DNA of 64,000 nucleotides, from NCBI RefSeq assembly GCF_007954405.1, contig NZ_CP042344.1, forward strand, positions 2,418,001 through 2,482,000, given 5' to 3'. Every line of letters begins with the position of its first letter. Position 1 is the first letter of the stretch. The notes beneath the pieces were generated by a model. The model saw only the letters and a list, made by a program, of their open reading frames with translations, was not told the DNA's origin and did not search any database. A program made the position numbers and the translations under genes. Below are positions 8,431 to 17,315 of this stretch, piece by piece. This DNA is from Comamonas flocculans (lineage in GTDB: Bacteria > Pseudomonadota > Gammaproteobacteria > Burkholderiales > Burkholderiaceae_C).

Positions 8431-9300
8431 ATGGCATTCATCAAGACCCTCACCGCGGCCGCAGCCGGCCTGACACTGGCGCTCGGCGCGCAGGCCGCCT
8501 GCCTGAGCAATGCCCAGGTGCAGCAGATGGCCGAGCACTACTTTGCCAAGACGCCCGCGCCCAACTTCGACAAGCAAAACGACAAGGACGCCGCCTGCAC
8601 GCGTGGGCGCTTCAACAAGCTGCTGGCCGCGCACTACGGCAAGGTGGTGGGCTACAAGGCGGGCCTCACCAACCCCGCGACGCAAAAGAAGTTCAACACC
8701 AACCAGCCGACCTGGGGCGTGCTCTACGAGGGCATGATCCAGCCCAACGGCTTCACCACCGTACCCAACTTCGGTGCCCGCCCGCTGTTCGAAGCCGACA
8801 TGCTGGTGCGCGTGAAAGACGCGGGCGTGAACCAGGCCAGGACGCCCGAGGAAGTGATCGAGCACATCGACCAGGTGATTCCCTTCATCGAGCTGCCCGA
8901 CCTCATCGTGCAGGCGCCTCCGAAGCTCGACGGCGCGGGCGTGAACGCGATCAACGTCGGCGCGCGCCTGGGCGTGGCGGGCACGCCGATCGCGGTGCCA
9001 AGCGACCGCATGGACCGCTTCGTCATGCTGGCGCAGCTGGCCAACATGAATATCAAGGTGACCAACGGCCAGGGCGAGCAGATCGGGCAGGGCAAGGGCA
9101 GCGACATCCTGGAGCACCCGCTCAACGCCGTGGTCTGGATCGCCCAGGCGCTGCACAAGGAGCGCATCCGCCTCAAGCCCGGTGACCTGATCAGCCTGGG
9201 CTCGTTTTCCGCGCTGATGCCGCCCAAGCCCGGACTGTCGGTCACGGTGAGCTACGAAGGCCTGAGCGGCGCCCAGCCGGTGAAGGTCAACTTCCGCTGA
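8431..9300 (+). CDS. Exported protein of the 2-keto-4-pentenoate hydratase / fumarylacetoacetate hydrolase fold
   Basis: ATG 8431 is preceded by a good ribosome site (GAAGGAG) and yields 289 residues. Residues 1-22 (MAFIKTLTAAAAGLTLALGA) form a Sec signal peptide, after which a Cys-containing segment AACLSNAQ begins. The remainder follows the MhpD-type hydratase pattern: GYKAGLTNP, WGVLYEGMI, ARPLFEADMLVRV, FIELPDLI, HPLNAVVWIAQAL, and LKPGDLISLGSFSALMPP near the end. Classical members are cytoplasmic enzymes of meta-cleavage pathways, so an export signal is unusual. The substrate cannot be inferred. It stands alone between cobC and a K+ channel gene. Confidence 0.85.
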   Translation: MAFIKTLTAAAAGLTLALGAQAACLSNAQVQQMAEHYFAKTPAPNFDKQNDKDAACTRGRFNKLLAAHYGKVVGYKAGLTNPATQKKFNTNQPTWGVLYEGMIQPNGFTTVPNFGARPLFEADMLVRVKDAGVNQARTPEEVIEHIDQVIPFIELPDLIVQAPPKLDGAGVNAINVGARLGVAGTPIAVPSDRMDRFVMLAQLANMNIKVTNGQGEQIGQGKGSDILEHPLNAVVWIAQALHKERIRLKPGDLISLGSFSALMPPKPGLSVTVSYEGLSGAQPVKVNFR

Positions 9301-9310
9301 GGCGCCACGC

Positions 9311-10555
9311 ATGCCCCTGACGGCCGGCTGGCAGCAGCGCCTGGTGCTTCTGAGCGGCGTGCAGCGTCTGCGCATCGCCGCCCAGCGCCTGCACCGCCTG
9401 GTGCGCGGGCCCTTGTGGTTCCCGCACGTGCCGCTGGCGCTGGCGCTGGGCCTGGGGGGACTGTGGCTGCTGCAGGTGGACCTGGGCACCCGCTGGCAGC
9501 CCTTCGTGCGGGGGTTGCTGGCCGGTCACCCGCAGATCACGCCCAGCCTGCTGCCGCCGCTGCTCATCGGCAGCGGCATGCTCACCATGGCGCTGGGCCT
9601 GCTGCTGCGCTCGCGCGTGGCCTGGGTGATGGCGCTGCTGCTGGCCGCCACGGCGGCAGTGAGCATGCTGTTTGGCACGCACAGCAACGGCCACCTGCTG
9701 CTGGGCTACTTCTTGCTGCTGCTGGCGCTGCTGTCGGCCGCCTGGCGCCAGTTCGACCACGCCAGCGTCACGGCGAGCACGCTGTTCGCGCTCACCTCGG
9801 TGGTCATGCTGGTGCTCTATGCCACCTTCGGCAACTACTACCTGGGCGCGGAGTTCAAGCCGCCGATCACCGACCTGGTGAGCGCGCTGTACTTCGCCAT
9901 GGTCACCATGACCACCGTAGGCTACGGCGACATCGCGCCGCACACCAGCGAGGCCAAGCTGTTCACCGTGTCGGTCATCGTGCTGGGCGTGGCGGTGTTC
10001 GCCACCTCGCTGACCGCGGTGATCGCGCCCATGGTCAGCCACAGCCTGCAGCGCATCGTCAATCGCAAGGGAGGGCGCATGAAGCGGGAACACCATTTCG
10101 TCGTCATCGGCAATACGCCGCTGGCGGTCAACACCTGGCACGAGCTGGCGCGCCGCGGCCAGAGCGTCACCCGCTTGCTGCGCCAGGCACCGGCCGAAGC
10201 GCCGGGCGAGGCGGACCTGGTGGTGGGCGACCCCGGCAGCGTGGAGGTGCTGCGCGAGGCCGGCGCCCACCAGGCCACCGCGGTGATGGCCATGATGGAC
10301 GACGATTCGGAGAACGCCTTCGTCGTGCTGGCGGTGCGCGAGCTCGGCGGGCCGGCGCGCACCGTGGCCGCGGTCAACGACGCGGCGCACCTGGCGCGCG
10401 TGAAGCTGGTGCAGCCCGACGTGGTGATCGCGCCGCAGATCCTCGGCGGCGAACTGGCCGCCATGCTGATGTGCGGTGAAGAGGTGAAGGCGGACTTTGT
10501 CATGCAGCGCGTGTTCCAGAAGAGCGCCGCTGCACCACGGGGAGAAGGGGTTTGA
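9311..10555 (+). CDS. Potassium channel protein with TrkA-N (RCK) domain
   Basis: The 414-residue protein has an N-terminal membrane region with several helices. A pore loop with the selectivity filter TVGYGD lies near residues 202-207, followed by a last transmembrane helix (VIVLGVAVFATSLTAVIAPM). The C-terminal half is a nucleotide-binding RCK/TrkA-N domain starting HHFVVIGNTPLAVNTWHEL; the usual GxGxxG is replaced by GNTPLA. This fits a Kch/VIC-family K+ channel. It overlaps the downstream MscS gene by one base (TTGATG), so the two ion channels are probably expressed together. Confidence 0.9.
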   Translation: MPLTAGWQQRLVLLSGVQRLRIAAQRLHRLVRGPLWFPHVPLALALGLGGLWLLQVDLGTRWQPFVRGLLAGHPQITPSLLPPLLIGSGMLTMALGLLLRSRVAWVMALLLAATAAVSMLFGTHSNGHLLLGYFLLLLALLSAAWRQFDHASVTASTLFALTSVVMLVLYATFGNYYLGAEFKPPITDLVSALYFAMVTMTTVGYGDIAPHTSEAKLFTVSVIVLGVAVFATSLTAVIAPMVSHSLQRIVNRKGGRMKREHHFVVIGNTPLAVNTWHELARRGQSVTRLLRQAPAEAPGEADLVVGDPGSVEVLREAGAHQATAVMAMMDDDSENAFVVLAVRELGGPARTVAAVNDAAHLARVKLVQPDVVIAPQILGGELAAMLMCGEEVKADFVMQRVFQKSAAAPRGEGV

Positions 10556-11616
10556 TGGACGTGCAGGATTGGTGGAAGGAGCCGCTGTGGCTGGGTGAAA
10601 CCGCGCTTGCCTGGGCGGTGGCGCTGGGCGCGGCCCTGCTGGCCTACATGCTGGTGCACGCGCTGGCGGTGTTGCTGGCGCGGCGGCTGGAAAAACTCGC
10701 GCGCCAGCGCCCGGGCAGCGCGCTCACCATTGCCGAGGCGGTGGTCAAGGCCACGCGCGGCTGGCTGCTGCTGCTGCTGAGCCTGGCGGTGGCGCTGCGC
10801 ACGCTGCATCTGTCGCGGCCGCTGCCCGACGTGCTCAGCCAGCTCATCTACGTGCTGGTGGGCGTGCAGCTGGCGCTGTGGCTGTCGCGCCTGCTGGTGC
10901 GCTCGCTCGAGCACCTGGCGCACCAGGACGGCGCGCCGCGCAACCCGGTCATGCTGGGCATCATCAAGTGGAGCACCCAGCTCATCGTCTGGGTGGTGCT
11001 GCTGCTGGCGGTGCTCTCCAACGCCGGGGTCAACGTCAATGCCTTCATCGCCAGCCTGGGCATAGGCGGCGTGGCGGTGGCGCTGGCCGCGCAAAGCGTG
11101 CTCGGCGACCTGCTGGCCTCGATCAGCATCGGCCTGGACAAGCCCTTCGAGGTGGGGGAATACATCGAGTTCGACAAGGTCTCGGGCACGGTGAGCCACG
11201 TGGGCATCAAGAGCACGCGCATCGCCTCGCTCTCGGGCGAGGAGCTGGCCATCTCCAACGCCCAGATCCTGGGCAAGCTGGTGCACAACTACAGCCGCAT
11301 GCAAGAGCGGCGCGTGGCCTATGCGCTGTCCATCGCCGTCGACACCCCGCGCGAAAAGGCCGAGGCCATCGTGCAGGAAGTGCGCGCGCTCATCGCTTCC
11401 ATCGAGGGCGTGCGCTTCGACCGCGGCCACCTGATCGGCTTTGGCGACGCCGCGCTGAACTATGAATTCATCTACTACGTGCTCAGCCCGCAGTTCGTGC
11501 AGCACCGCGACGTGCAGCAGCACATCACGCTCGGCATCCTGGCGCTGCTCGAGGGTCTGCAGGTGCGCCTGGTCACCCCCACGCGCGTGCTGCACGCGCC
11601 CGAGGAGGCGCATTGA
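10555..11616 (+). CDS. MscS-family mechanosensitive ion channel
   Basis: The 353-residue protein starts at ATG 10555 with a purine-rich ribosome site (GGAGAAGGGG). The N-terminal third has four hydrophobic helices. The pore helix VNAFIASLGIGGVAVALAAQ and the following LGDLLASISIGLDKPFEVGEYIEF are diagnostic of MscS beta-domains, and the C-terminal alpha-beta domain ends at TRVLHAPEEAH. Such channels release solutes on osmotic downshock. Coupling to the K+ channel upstream and a four-base overlap (ATTGA) with the hydrolase downstream suggest a three-gene transcript. Confidence 0.92.
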   Translation: MDVQDWWKEPLWLGETALAWAVALGAALLAYMLVHALAVLLARRLEKLARQRPGSALTIAEAVVKATRGWLLLLLSLAVALRTLHLSRPLPDVLSQLIYVLVGVQLALWLSRLLVRSLEHLAHQDGAPRNPVMLGIIKWSTQLIVWVVLLLAVLSNAGVNVNAFIASLGIGGVAVALAAQSVLGDLLASISIGLDKPFEVGEYIEFDKVSGTVSHVGIKSTRIASLSGEELAISNAQILGKLVHNYSRMQERRVAYALSIAVDTPREKAEAIVQEVRALIASIEGVRFDRGHLIGFGDAALNYEFIYYVLSPQFVQHRDVQQHITLGILALLEGLQVRLVTPTRVLHAPEEAH

Positions 11617-12587
11617 GCGCCCCGTCCGCAGCCGACGCCGCCTTCGCCGCGCTGGCGCTCACGCCGCAGATGCGCGCGGTGCTCAAGGGCATGGCGCGCG
11701 CCGCGCGCCCGCCGCTGCACACCCTGGAGCCCGAAGCCGCACGCGCCGCCTACGCGGCCGGCGCCGGCGTACTGGAGATCGACCCCGCCGAGCTGCCCCG
11801 CGTGCAGGAGCTGCAGCTGAGCGCGCGCGACGGCGCCCGCCTGCATGCGCGCCTGTACGCGCCCGATGCCGGCCGGGCGCTGCCGCTGCTGCTGTATCTG
11901 CACGGCGGCGGCTTCACCATAGGCAGCGTGCAGACGCACGACGTGCTGTGCCGCGAGCTGGCGCGGCTGAGCGGCGCGGCGGTGGTATCGCTGGACTACC
12001 GGCTCGCGCCCGAGCACCGCTTCCCCGTGGCCAGCAACGACACCTGGGACGCGCTCAGCTGGCTGGCCGACCATGGCGCCTCGCTCGGGCTGGACACCAC
12101 GCGCCTGGCGGTGGGCGGCGACAGCGCGGGCGGCACGCTGGCCGCAACCGCGGCCATCATGGCGCGCGACGCCGGCCTGAAGCTGGCGCTGCAGCTGCTC
12201 TTCTACCCCGGCACCACCGCGCACCAGGACACGCCCTCGCATGCGCGCTTTGCCGATGGCCCCATCCTCGGCAAGGCTGCGATCGACTGGTTCTTTGCCA
12301 ACTACATCGACGAGGACCAGCGCGAGGACTGGCGCTTCGCCCCGCTGCTCGCGCCCGAGCTCGACGCCCTGGCGCCCGCCTGGATAGGCCTGGCCGAGTT
12401 CGATCCGCTGGTGGACGAAGGCATCGCCTGGGCCGACCGCCTGCGCATGGCGGGCGTGCCGGTCGATCTGGAGATCTACCGCGGCGTGACCCACGAATTC
12501 ATCAAGATGGGCCGCGCATTGCCCGAGGCGCGGCGCGCCCACCGCGACGCCGCGCAGGCCCTGCGCACCGCCTTCGCACCGGACTGA
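11613..12587 (+). CDS. Alpha/beta hydrolase, HSL-type esterase/lipase
   Basis: The 324-residue enzyme belongs to the hormone-sensitive-lipase group. The oxyanion-hole motif LYLHGGGFTIGS starts near residue 95, the nucleophile elbow GGDSAGG places Ser171, and the acid and base are in AEFDPLVDEG and GVTHEFIKMG. It begins with TTG 11613, overlapping the MscS stop. No signal peptide is seen, so it is a cytoplasmic esterase acting on short-chain esters. The natural substrate is unknown. Confidence 0.9.
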   Translation: MSAPSAADAAFAALALTPQMRAVLKGMARAARPPLHTLEPEAARAAYAAGAGVLEIDPAELPRVQELQLSARDGARLHARLYAPDAGRALPLLLYLHGGGFTIGSVQTHDVLCRELARLSGAAVVSLDYRLAPEHRFPVASNDTWDALSWLADHGASLGLDTTRLAVGGDSAGGTLAATAAIMARDAGLKLALQLLFYPGTTAHQDTPSHARFADGPILGKAAIDWFFANYIDEDQREDWRFAPLLAPELDALAPAWIGLAEFDPLVDEGIAWADRLRMAGVPVDLEIYRGVTHEFIKMGRALPEARRAHRDAAQALRTAFAPD

Positions 12588-12592
12588 AACCC

Positions 12593-13456
12593 ATGAACCC
12601 CCCCCGTGACTACCGCTGCCACCTGCGCCTGCGCGTGCGCTGGTCGGAAATCGATGCGCAGAACATCGTCTTCAACGCGCACTACCTGACTTACGCCGAT
12701 TGCGCCATCACCGAATACTGGCGCGCGCTGGCGCTGCCTTACGGGCCGACGATGCGGGCGCTCGGCGGCGAGGTCTATCTGAAGAAGGCCAGCGTCGAAT
12801 ACCGCGCCTCGGCCCAGCTCGACGACGTGCTGGACGCGGGCATACGCTGCGCGCGCGTGGGCACCAGCTCCATGGTGTTCGACTGCGGCATCTTCCGCGC
12901 CGATGCGCTGCTGGCCTCGATCGAGCTGGTCTACGTCTTCGCCGACCCGGCCACGCAGACCAAGCGGCCGGTGCCGCCGGCGCTGCGCGCGCTGTTCGAG
13001 CACTACGAGGCCGGCGGCGAGATGGTCGAGCTGCGCGTGGGCAGCTGGGCCGAACTGCGCGAGGCCGCCGCGCCGCTGCGCACCGCGGTGTTCGTGCAGG
13101 AGCAGGGCGTGCCGCCCGAGATCGAGATGGACGCGCTGGATGCGCAGGCGGTGCATGCCGTCGCCACCAACCGGCTGGGCCACGCGGTGGCCACCGGGCG
13201 GCTGCTGCCCACCGAGGCGGGCGAAGCGCACATCGGCCGCATGGCGGTGGAGCGCGCGCTGCGCGGCCAGCGCTGGGGCCGCCTGCTGCTGGACGCGCTG
13301 GTGCGGGCCGCACGCGAGCGTGGCGACGCCAGCGTGCTGCTGCACGCCCAATGCCACGCCCGCGGCTTTTACGAGCGCGCCGGGTTCGTGCCCGAGGGTG
13401 GGGTGTTCGAGGAAGCGGGCATCGCGCATGTGGCGATGCGCAAGGCGCTGCGCTGA
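12593..13456 (+). CDS. Fusion of acyl-CoA thioesterase (4HBT) and GNAT N-acetyltransferase
   Basis: ATG 12593 lies six bases after the esterase stop and gives 287 residues. Residues 1-140 are a hotdog thioesterase of the YbgC/FadM type: VRWSEIDAQNIVFNAHYLTYAD contains the catalytic Asp, and KKASVEYRASAQLDD follows. Residues 150-287 are a GNAT domain (RTAVFVQEQGVPPEIEMDALD, AHIGRMAVERALRGQRWGRLLLDAL, CHARGFYERAGF), similar to ElaA/YjcF proteins. The two parts are joined in one frame with no stop or frameshift sign. A linked hydrolase and acetyltransferase acting on acyl-CoA-derived groups is plausible but untested. Confidence 0.87.
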   Translation: MNPPRDYRCHLRLRVRWSEIDAQNIVFNAHYLTYADCAITEYWRALALPYGPTMRALGGEVYLKKASVEYRASAQLDDVLDAGIRCARVGTSSMVFDCGIFRADALLASIELVYVFADPATQTKRPVPPALRALFEHYEAGGEMVELRVGSWAELREAAAPLRTAVFVQEQGVPPEIEMDALDAQAVHAVATNRLGHAVATGRLLPTEAGEAHIGRMAVERALRGQRWGRLLLDALVRAARERGDASVLLHAQCHARGFYERAGFVPEGGVFEEAGIAHVAMRKALR

Positions 13457-13458
13457 GT

Positions 13459-14808
13459 TCAGGCGAAGGTCTCGTCCAGCCAGTCCATCGATACCGCCGC
13501 CGAATACGCCAGGTTGGTGTTCTGGCAGTGCGCGTCCGCGCCTTCGTCGGCGGTGAAGACGTGCTGGTGCACCGGGCCGCCGACGTGCTGGCAAAAATGC
13601 TCGCTTTGCGCCAACGGGTCCGCGCCTTCGCCTTCGCCCACCAGGGCGAGAGACGGGCAGCGCATGCGCCCCAGTGCTTCGTCAGGCACGCGGAATTCAC
13701 GCAGGCGCTGGTAGGCGGCCTTGAAGCTGTCCCGGCCCAGGCGCAGCATCAGGTTGCGCATCATGGTGCGCGTTTGCGGCGGGACGGCCGCATCGGGCAG
13801 GTGCTCGATGTCTTGCAGGCGCACGTCCTCGCTGTCGGGCAGCTCGGCCGGGTCGAAGCCGACGAACGAGGCCATGTAGCGGTGCAGATCGATGATGGGG
13901 GAGTTGGGGATGAGCGCGCGCACCCGGTCATCGTGCGCGGCGATGCGGGTCGCGAAATAACCGCCGAAACTGATGCCCATCAGCGCCAGGCGGTCCGGGT
14001 CGGTCTGCGGGCGTGCCAGCACGTGATCGAGCGCGACGCGGCCGATGCGCTCGAACTCGGGGATGAAATGCACCATGGGGTAAAAGCGCAGCGTGTCCAT
14101 CTGCCCCGGGCCGGTGAAAAGCATCAGGTGGTAGCCGCGTTCGAGCGCCGCGTACCCATAGGCAAGCCACGTCTCTTCCAGCGTGCCATCGTAGCCGCTG
14201 ATGATCATCAGCGTCTTGTTCTTGCCGCTGCCAGCGTTTGGTGAGGGAAAGTAGTAGGCGGGCAGTGCCAGATCATCGAGCGGCAGCGAGAACGCCTCGT
14301 AGGCCACGCCCCGCGCGCGCATCGCCGCCAGAAAGCACTCGCGGCTCTGGATCCCGAGCCGGGCATGGCGAGGATCGTTGACCGCGCAGTAGTACTCGGC
14401 CGCGCGGTAGTTGTTGCTGGCCACCAGGTACTGATCGGCGGCGCTCAGCGGGTGCTGGCGCGCCAGGCGGGCCGCCGCGTCGGCTTGCTGGCGCTGGCCG
14501 GCGGCGGCGAATTCGTTGACCCAACTGGCCGGGTCGGCGTTCTTGATGCGCCGTGCCAGCGCCAGGCATTCGCCGACCGAGGCACCGCCATAGCGCACGG
14601 CGCCCAGCTGGCGCATGAGTTGGTAGTCCATTTCCGCGTCGGCAAAACCGACGACCCGGGTGCGACTGCGCTCCAGTTTCGTTTCCATGGGGGGCTCCGA
14701 GGTGGGGGTGGGTGGTGTCGCCCACGACAAGGCGGGCGCGAGCAAGCTGGTGGCCAGCGCGCGCAGGACGTCACGCCGTGGTGGCCAGGGCGGGGTGATT
14801 CTTGACAC
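13459..14808 (-). CDS. Exported alpha/beta hydrolase
   Basis: GTG 14808 is preceded by GGAAAGG at good spacing and opens with a twin-Arg-like signal (PPRRDVLRALATSLLAPALSWA), giving 449 residues. An internal ATG at 14688 would give a cytoplasmic form. The core is a FrsA-like alpha/beta hydrolase: TLMIISGYDGTLEETWLAYG, nucleophile elbow LMGISFGGYFA, then RVRALIPNSPIIDLH, with the acid in ALVGEGEGADPL and a His near the C-terminus (GADAHCQNTN). It ends two bases from the stop of the convergent thioesterase-GNAT gene and is divergent from the DUF3089 gene. The substrate is unknown. Confidence 0.82.
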   Translation of the reverse strand: MSRITPPWPPRRDVLRALATSLLAPALSWATPPTPTSEPPMETKLERSRTRVVGFADAEMDYQLMRQLGAVRYGGASVGECLALARRIKNADPASWVNEFAAAGQRQQADAAARLARQHPLSAADQYLVASNNYRAAEYYCAVNDPRHARLGIQSRECFLAAMRARGVAYEAFSLPLDDLALPAYYFPSPNAGSGKNKTLMIISGYDGTLEETWLAYGYAALERGYHLMLFTGPGQMDTLRFYPMVHFIPEFERIGRVALDHVLARPQTDPDRLALMGISFGGYFATRIAAHDDRVRALIPNSPIIDLHRYMASFVGFDPAELPDSEDVRLQDIEHLPDAAVPPQTRTMMRNLMLRLGRDSFKAAYQRLREFRVPDEALGRMRCPSLALVGEGEGADPLAQSEHFCQHVGGPVHQHVFTADEGADAHCQNTNLAYSAAVSMDWLDETFA

Positions 14809-14901
14809 GGGGGCGCCTTTCCAAACCTTGATGTGACGCAAGGAATTGCCAAGCGGAATTTTTATGATGGTTTGTTTCTTTGTTCGGGTAAAGGCAAAAC
14901 C

Positions 14902-16257
14902 ATGGCTGCCTTGACTTGGGTCAATTTCCGCTGCGCCGCCATCGGCCTGGCCTTCGCGCTCTGCTCTGGCGTGGCGCTGCACGCGCAAGACCTGGCGCCG
15001 CTGGATTACGCGCGCGACGACGCCTGGCTGGCCCTGCCCGGCAAAGCCTCGGTCGCCAGCCGCGTGCCCGCGGGCAGCGGCTTCAGCGATCTGCAAGGCC
15101 TGGCGCGGGCCGACGTGTTCTACATCCACCCGACCACCTCGGTCAGCCGCAAGGACGTGCTGAATGCGCCGATCGACGATCCCGAGGTCGTCAAGATGGA
15201 CGCGATCATGCTGATGACCCAGGCCACGCCGTTCAACGGCGTCGCGCGCGTCTATGCGCCGCGCTACCGTCAGACGGCGCTGCATGTCTACTATCTCTCC
15301 GAGGAGGAGCAGCAGGCACCGAACAACCGGGCCTATGCCGACGTGAAGGCAGCGTTCGAGTTCTATGTCCGCAACCACAGCCACGGCCGCCCCTTCTTTC
15401 TGGTGGGGCACAGCCAGGGCGCCAACCATGCGCAGCGCCTGCTCGGCGAGGTGATCCAGGGCCATCCGATTCAAGAGCGTCTGGTGGCGGCCTACATTCC
15501 CGGCATCCCGCTGCCGCGCTCGGTGTTTCGCGATGACCTGCGCCAGATACCGCCGTGCCACCAGCCCGCGCAGATCGGCTGCGCCGCCGTCTGGGGCACC
15601 TTTGGCCTGGGCGGGGGCGACGATCTGCTGGAATGGTCGGACGTGGTGCACTGGGACGCCGCGAGCGGGCGCTGGATGTCGCGGCGCGGCGCCGAGATGG
15701 AGAACATCAACCCGGTGAGCTGGAGCAAGCGCCACCCGCGCACCCCGGCGGCGGCGCATCGTGGCGGCACGCCGTTTGGCAAGACGCAGACGACGTTCTT
15801 CACCAACCCCGTGGCGGGCATGGTGAGCGTGAGCGACGAACGCGGCTATGCCTTCGTCTCGCCGCTGCTGCCCAGGACGTTGTTCGATGATGGCGGCCTG
15901 TTCGGCGGCGAGAACGCCCACGTGTTCGACATCAGCCTGTTCTGGGTGGACATCCGCGAGAACGCGCGACTGCGCCTGAACGCTTTTTTGCGCCAGCGTG
16001 ACGACGTGCAAGCGCCGCTCATCGGGCCGACGGCGGCGCTCGCCGTGGCGCGTGGCGAGCCGGTGCACTGGCGCGTGCCCACGGCCACCCGGGCCAGCCG
16101 CTTTTGGGCCGACGGGCTGCCGCAAGGCCTGCGTCTGAACGAGCACAGCGGCGTGCTCGAAGGCACGGCGCATGCGCCGGGCACCTATGCGGTGCTGCTG
16201 CATGCCCGCAATGCGCGGGGCACGGACACGGCCGATCTGGCGCTGACGGTACGGTAG
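14902..16257 (+). CDS. Exported DUF3089 protein (alpha/beta-hydrolase-like) with C-terminal Ig-like domain
   Basis: From ATG 14902 (AAAGG upstream) the product is 451 residues with a Sec signal peptide ending near HAQD. The DUF3089 core shows ADVFYIHPTTSVSRKDV, the nucleophile elbow FLVGHSQGANHAQRLL and PCHQPAQIGCAAVWGTF, and continues with VSWSK and AFVSPLLPR. The last 80 residues (RGEPVHWRVPTATRASRFWA, then LNEHSGVLEGTA and PGTYAVLLHARNA) read as a putative Ig/cadherin-like repeat. DUF3089 proteins are predicted lipase-like enzymes of the cell envelope. Divergent placement from another exported hydrolase across a 93-base gap suggests shared control. Confidence 0.82.
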   Translation: MAALTWVNFRCAAIGLAFALCSGVALHAQDLAPLDYARDDAWLALPGKASVASRVPAGSGFSDLQGLARADVFYIHPTTSVSRKDVLNAPIDDPEVVKMDAIMLMTQATPFNGVARVYAPRYRQTALHVYYLSEEEQQAPNNRAYADVKAAFEFYVRNHSHGRPFFLVGHSQGANHAQRLLGEVIQGHPIQERLVAAYIPGIPLPRSVFRDDLRQIPPCHQPAQIGCAAVWGTFGLGGGDDLLEWSDVVHWDAASGRWMSRRGAEMENINPVSWSKRHPRTPAAAHRGGTPFGKTQTTFFTNPVAGMVSVSDERGYAFVSPLLPRTLFDDGGLFGGENAHVFDISLFWVDIRENARLRLNAFLRQRDDVQAPLIGPTAALAVARGEPVHWRVPTATRASRFWADGLPQGLRLNEHSGVLEGTAHAPGTYAVLLHARNARGTDTADLALTVR

Positions 16258-16322
16258 ACGCGCGCCTGCCGCGGCGCCTGAATTACCATAGCCGGCTCCC
16301 TGACCCTGGAGCCTGCTGCCGG

Positions 16323-17315
16323 ATGCGCAGACTGTTCATTACTCTGCTGTTGCTTGCCGCTGCCCTGGTGGGTGCGGCCGCGTGGTGGCTGAACGCGCCA
16401 CTGCCGCTGGCCCAGAGTCAGGCGCTGGAGCTGGAGATCGAGCCTGGCACCACGCCGCTGGGTGTGGCGCATGCGGCCGCAGGCGCCGGCGTGCAGGTAC
16501 CGCCGCGCCTGCTGTGGCTGTGGTTTCGCCTCTCGGGCAAGGACCGCCAGATCAAGGCTGGCAACTACGAGATTCCACCGGGCACCACGCCCCTGACGCT
16601 GCTGCAAAAGCTGGTGCGCGGCGACGCCAGCATGCGCAGCCTCACGCTGATCGAGGGCTGGACCTTCCGCCAGGTGCGCGCGGCCCTGGCGCACGCCGAC
16701 GGGCTCAAGGCGGACAGCGCGGGCATGGACGACGCCGCGCTGATGGCCCGGCTCGGGCGCCCGGGCGTCGCGCCCGAGGGGCGCTTCTTCCCCGACACCT
16801 ATGCCTACGTGCGGGGCAGCAGCGACCTGGCGGTGCTGGCCCGCGCATTGCGCCAGATGGACCGGCGCCTGGAGGCCGCCTGGGCGGCGCGCGCGTCCGA
16901 CCTGCCGCTCAAGAGCCCCGAACAGGCGCTGGTGCTGGCCAGCCTGGTCGAAAAGGAGACCGGGCGCGCGCAGGACCGCGCGCAGATCGCCGGCGTCTTC
17001 ATCAACCGACTGCGCCTGGGCATGCTGTTGCAGACCGACCCGAGCGTGATCTACGGCATGGGTGAAAAATTCGACGGCAACCTGAGGAAGCGCGACTTGC
17101 AGACCGACACCCCCTGGAACACCTACACCCGGGCGGGCTTGCCGCCCACGCCGATTGCCATGCCGGGGCGCGCCGCGCTGCTGGCGGCGGTGCAGCCCGA
17201 ACCGACGAAGGCGCTGTACTTCGTCGCGCGCGGCGACGGCAGCAGCCATTTCAGCGCGTCGCTGGACGAGCACAACCGCGCCGTCAACCGCTACCAGCGC
17301 GGCGGGAGCAAATGA
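16323..17315 (+). CDS. mltG: Endolytic murein transglycosylase MltG
   Basis: MltG cuts nascent peptidoglycan strands and so helps set glycan-chain length. The 330-residue protein has one N-terminal membrane anchor (residues 4-22, [20 protein letters not shown]). A LysM-like region follows ([18 protein letters not shown]). The YceG catalytic core contains [18 protein letters not shown] with the catalytic Glu, [22 protein letters not shown] and YNTY-like [14 protein letters not shown]. Its final codons overlap the tmk start (ATGATG), the usual arrangement in betaproteobacteria. Confidence 0.95.
   Translation: MRRLFITLLLLAAALVGAAAWWLNAPLPLAQSQALELEIEPGTTPLGVAHAAAGAGVQVPPRLLWLWFRLSGKDRQIKAGNYEIPPGTTPLTLLQKLVRGDASMRSLTLIEGWTFRQVRAALAHADGLKADSAGMDDAALMARLGRPGVAPEGRFFPDTYAYVRGSSDLAVLARALRQMDRRLEAAWAARASDLPLKSPEQALVLASLVEKETGRAQDRAQIAGVFINRLRLGMLLQTDPSVIYGMGEKFDGNLRKRDLQTDTPWNTYTRAGLPPTPIAMPGRAALLAAVQPEPTKALYFVARGDGSSHFSASLDEHNRAVNRYQRGGSK

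Noticed and set aside
14809..16203. Upstream extension of the leftward alpha/beta hydrolase
   Set aside because: The same frame stays open across the DUF3089 gene, but the extension is an antisense shadow; the GTG at 14808 has a ribosome site and export signal.
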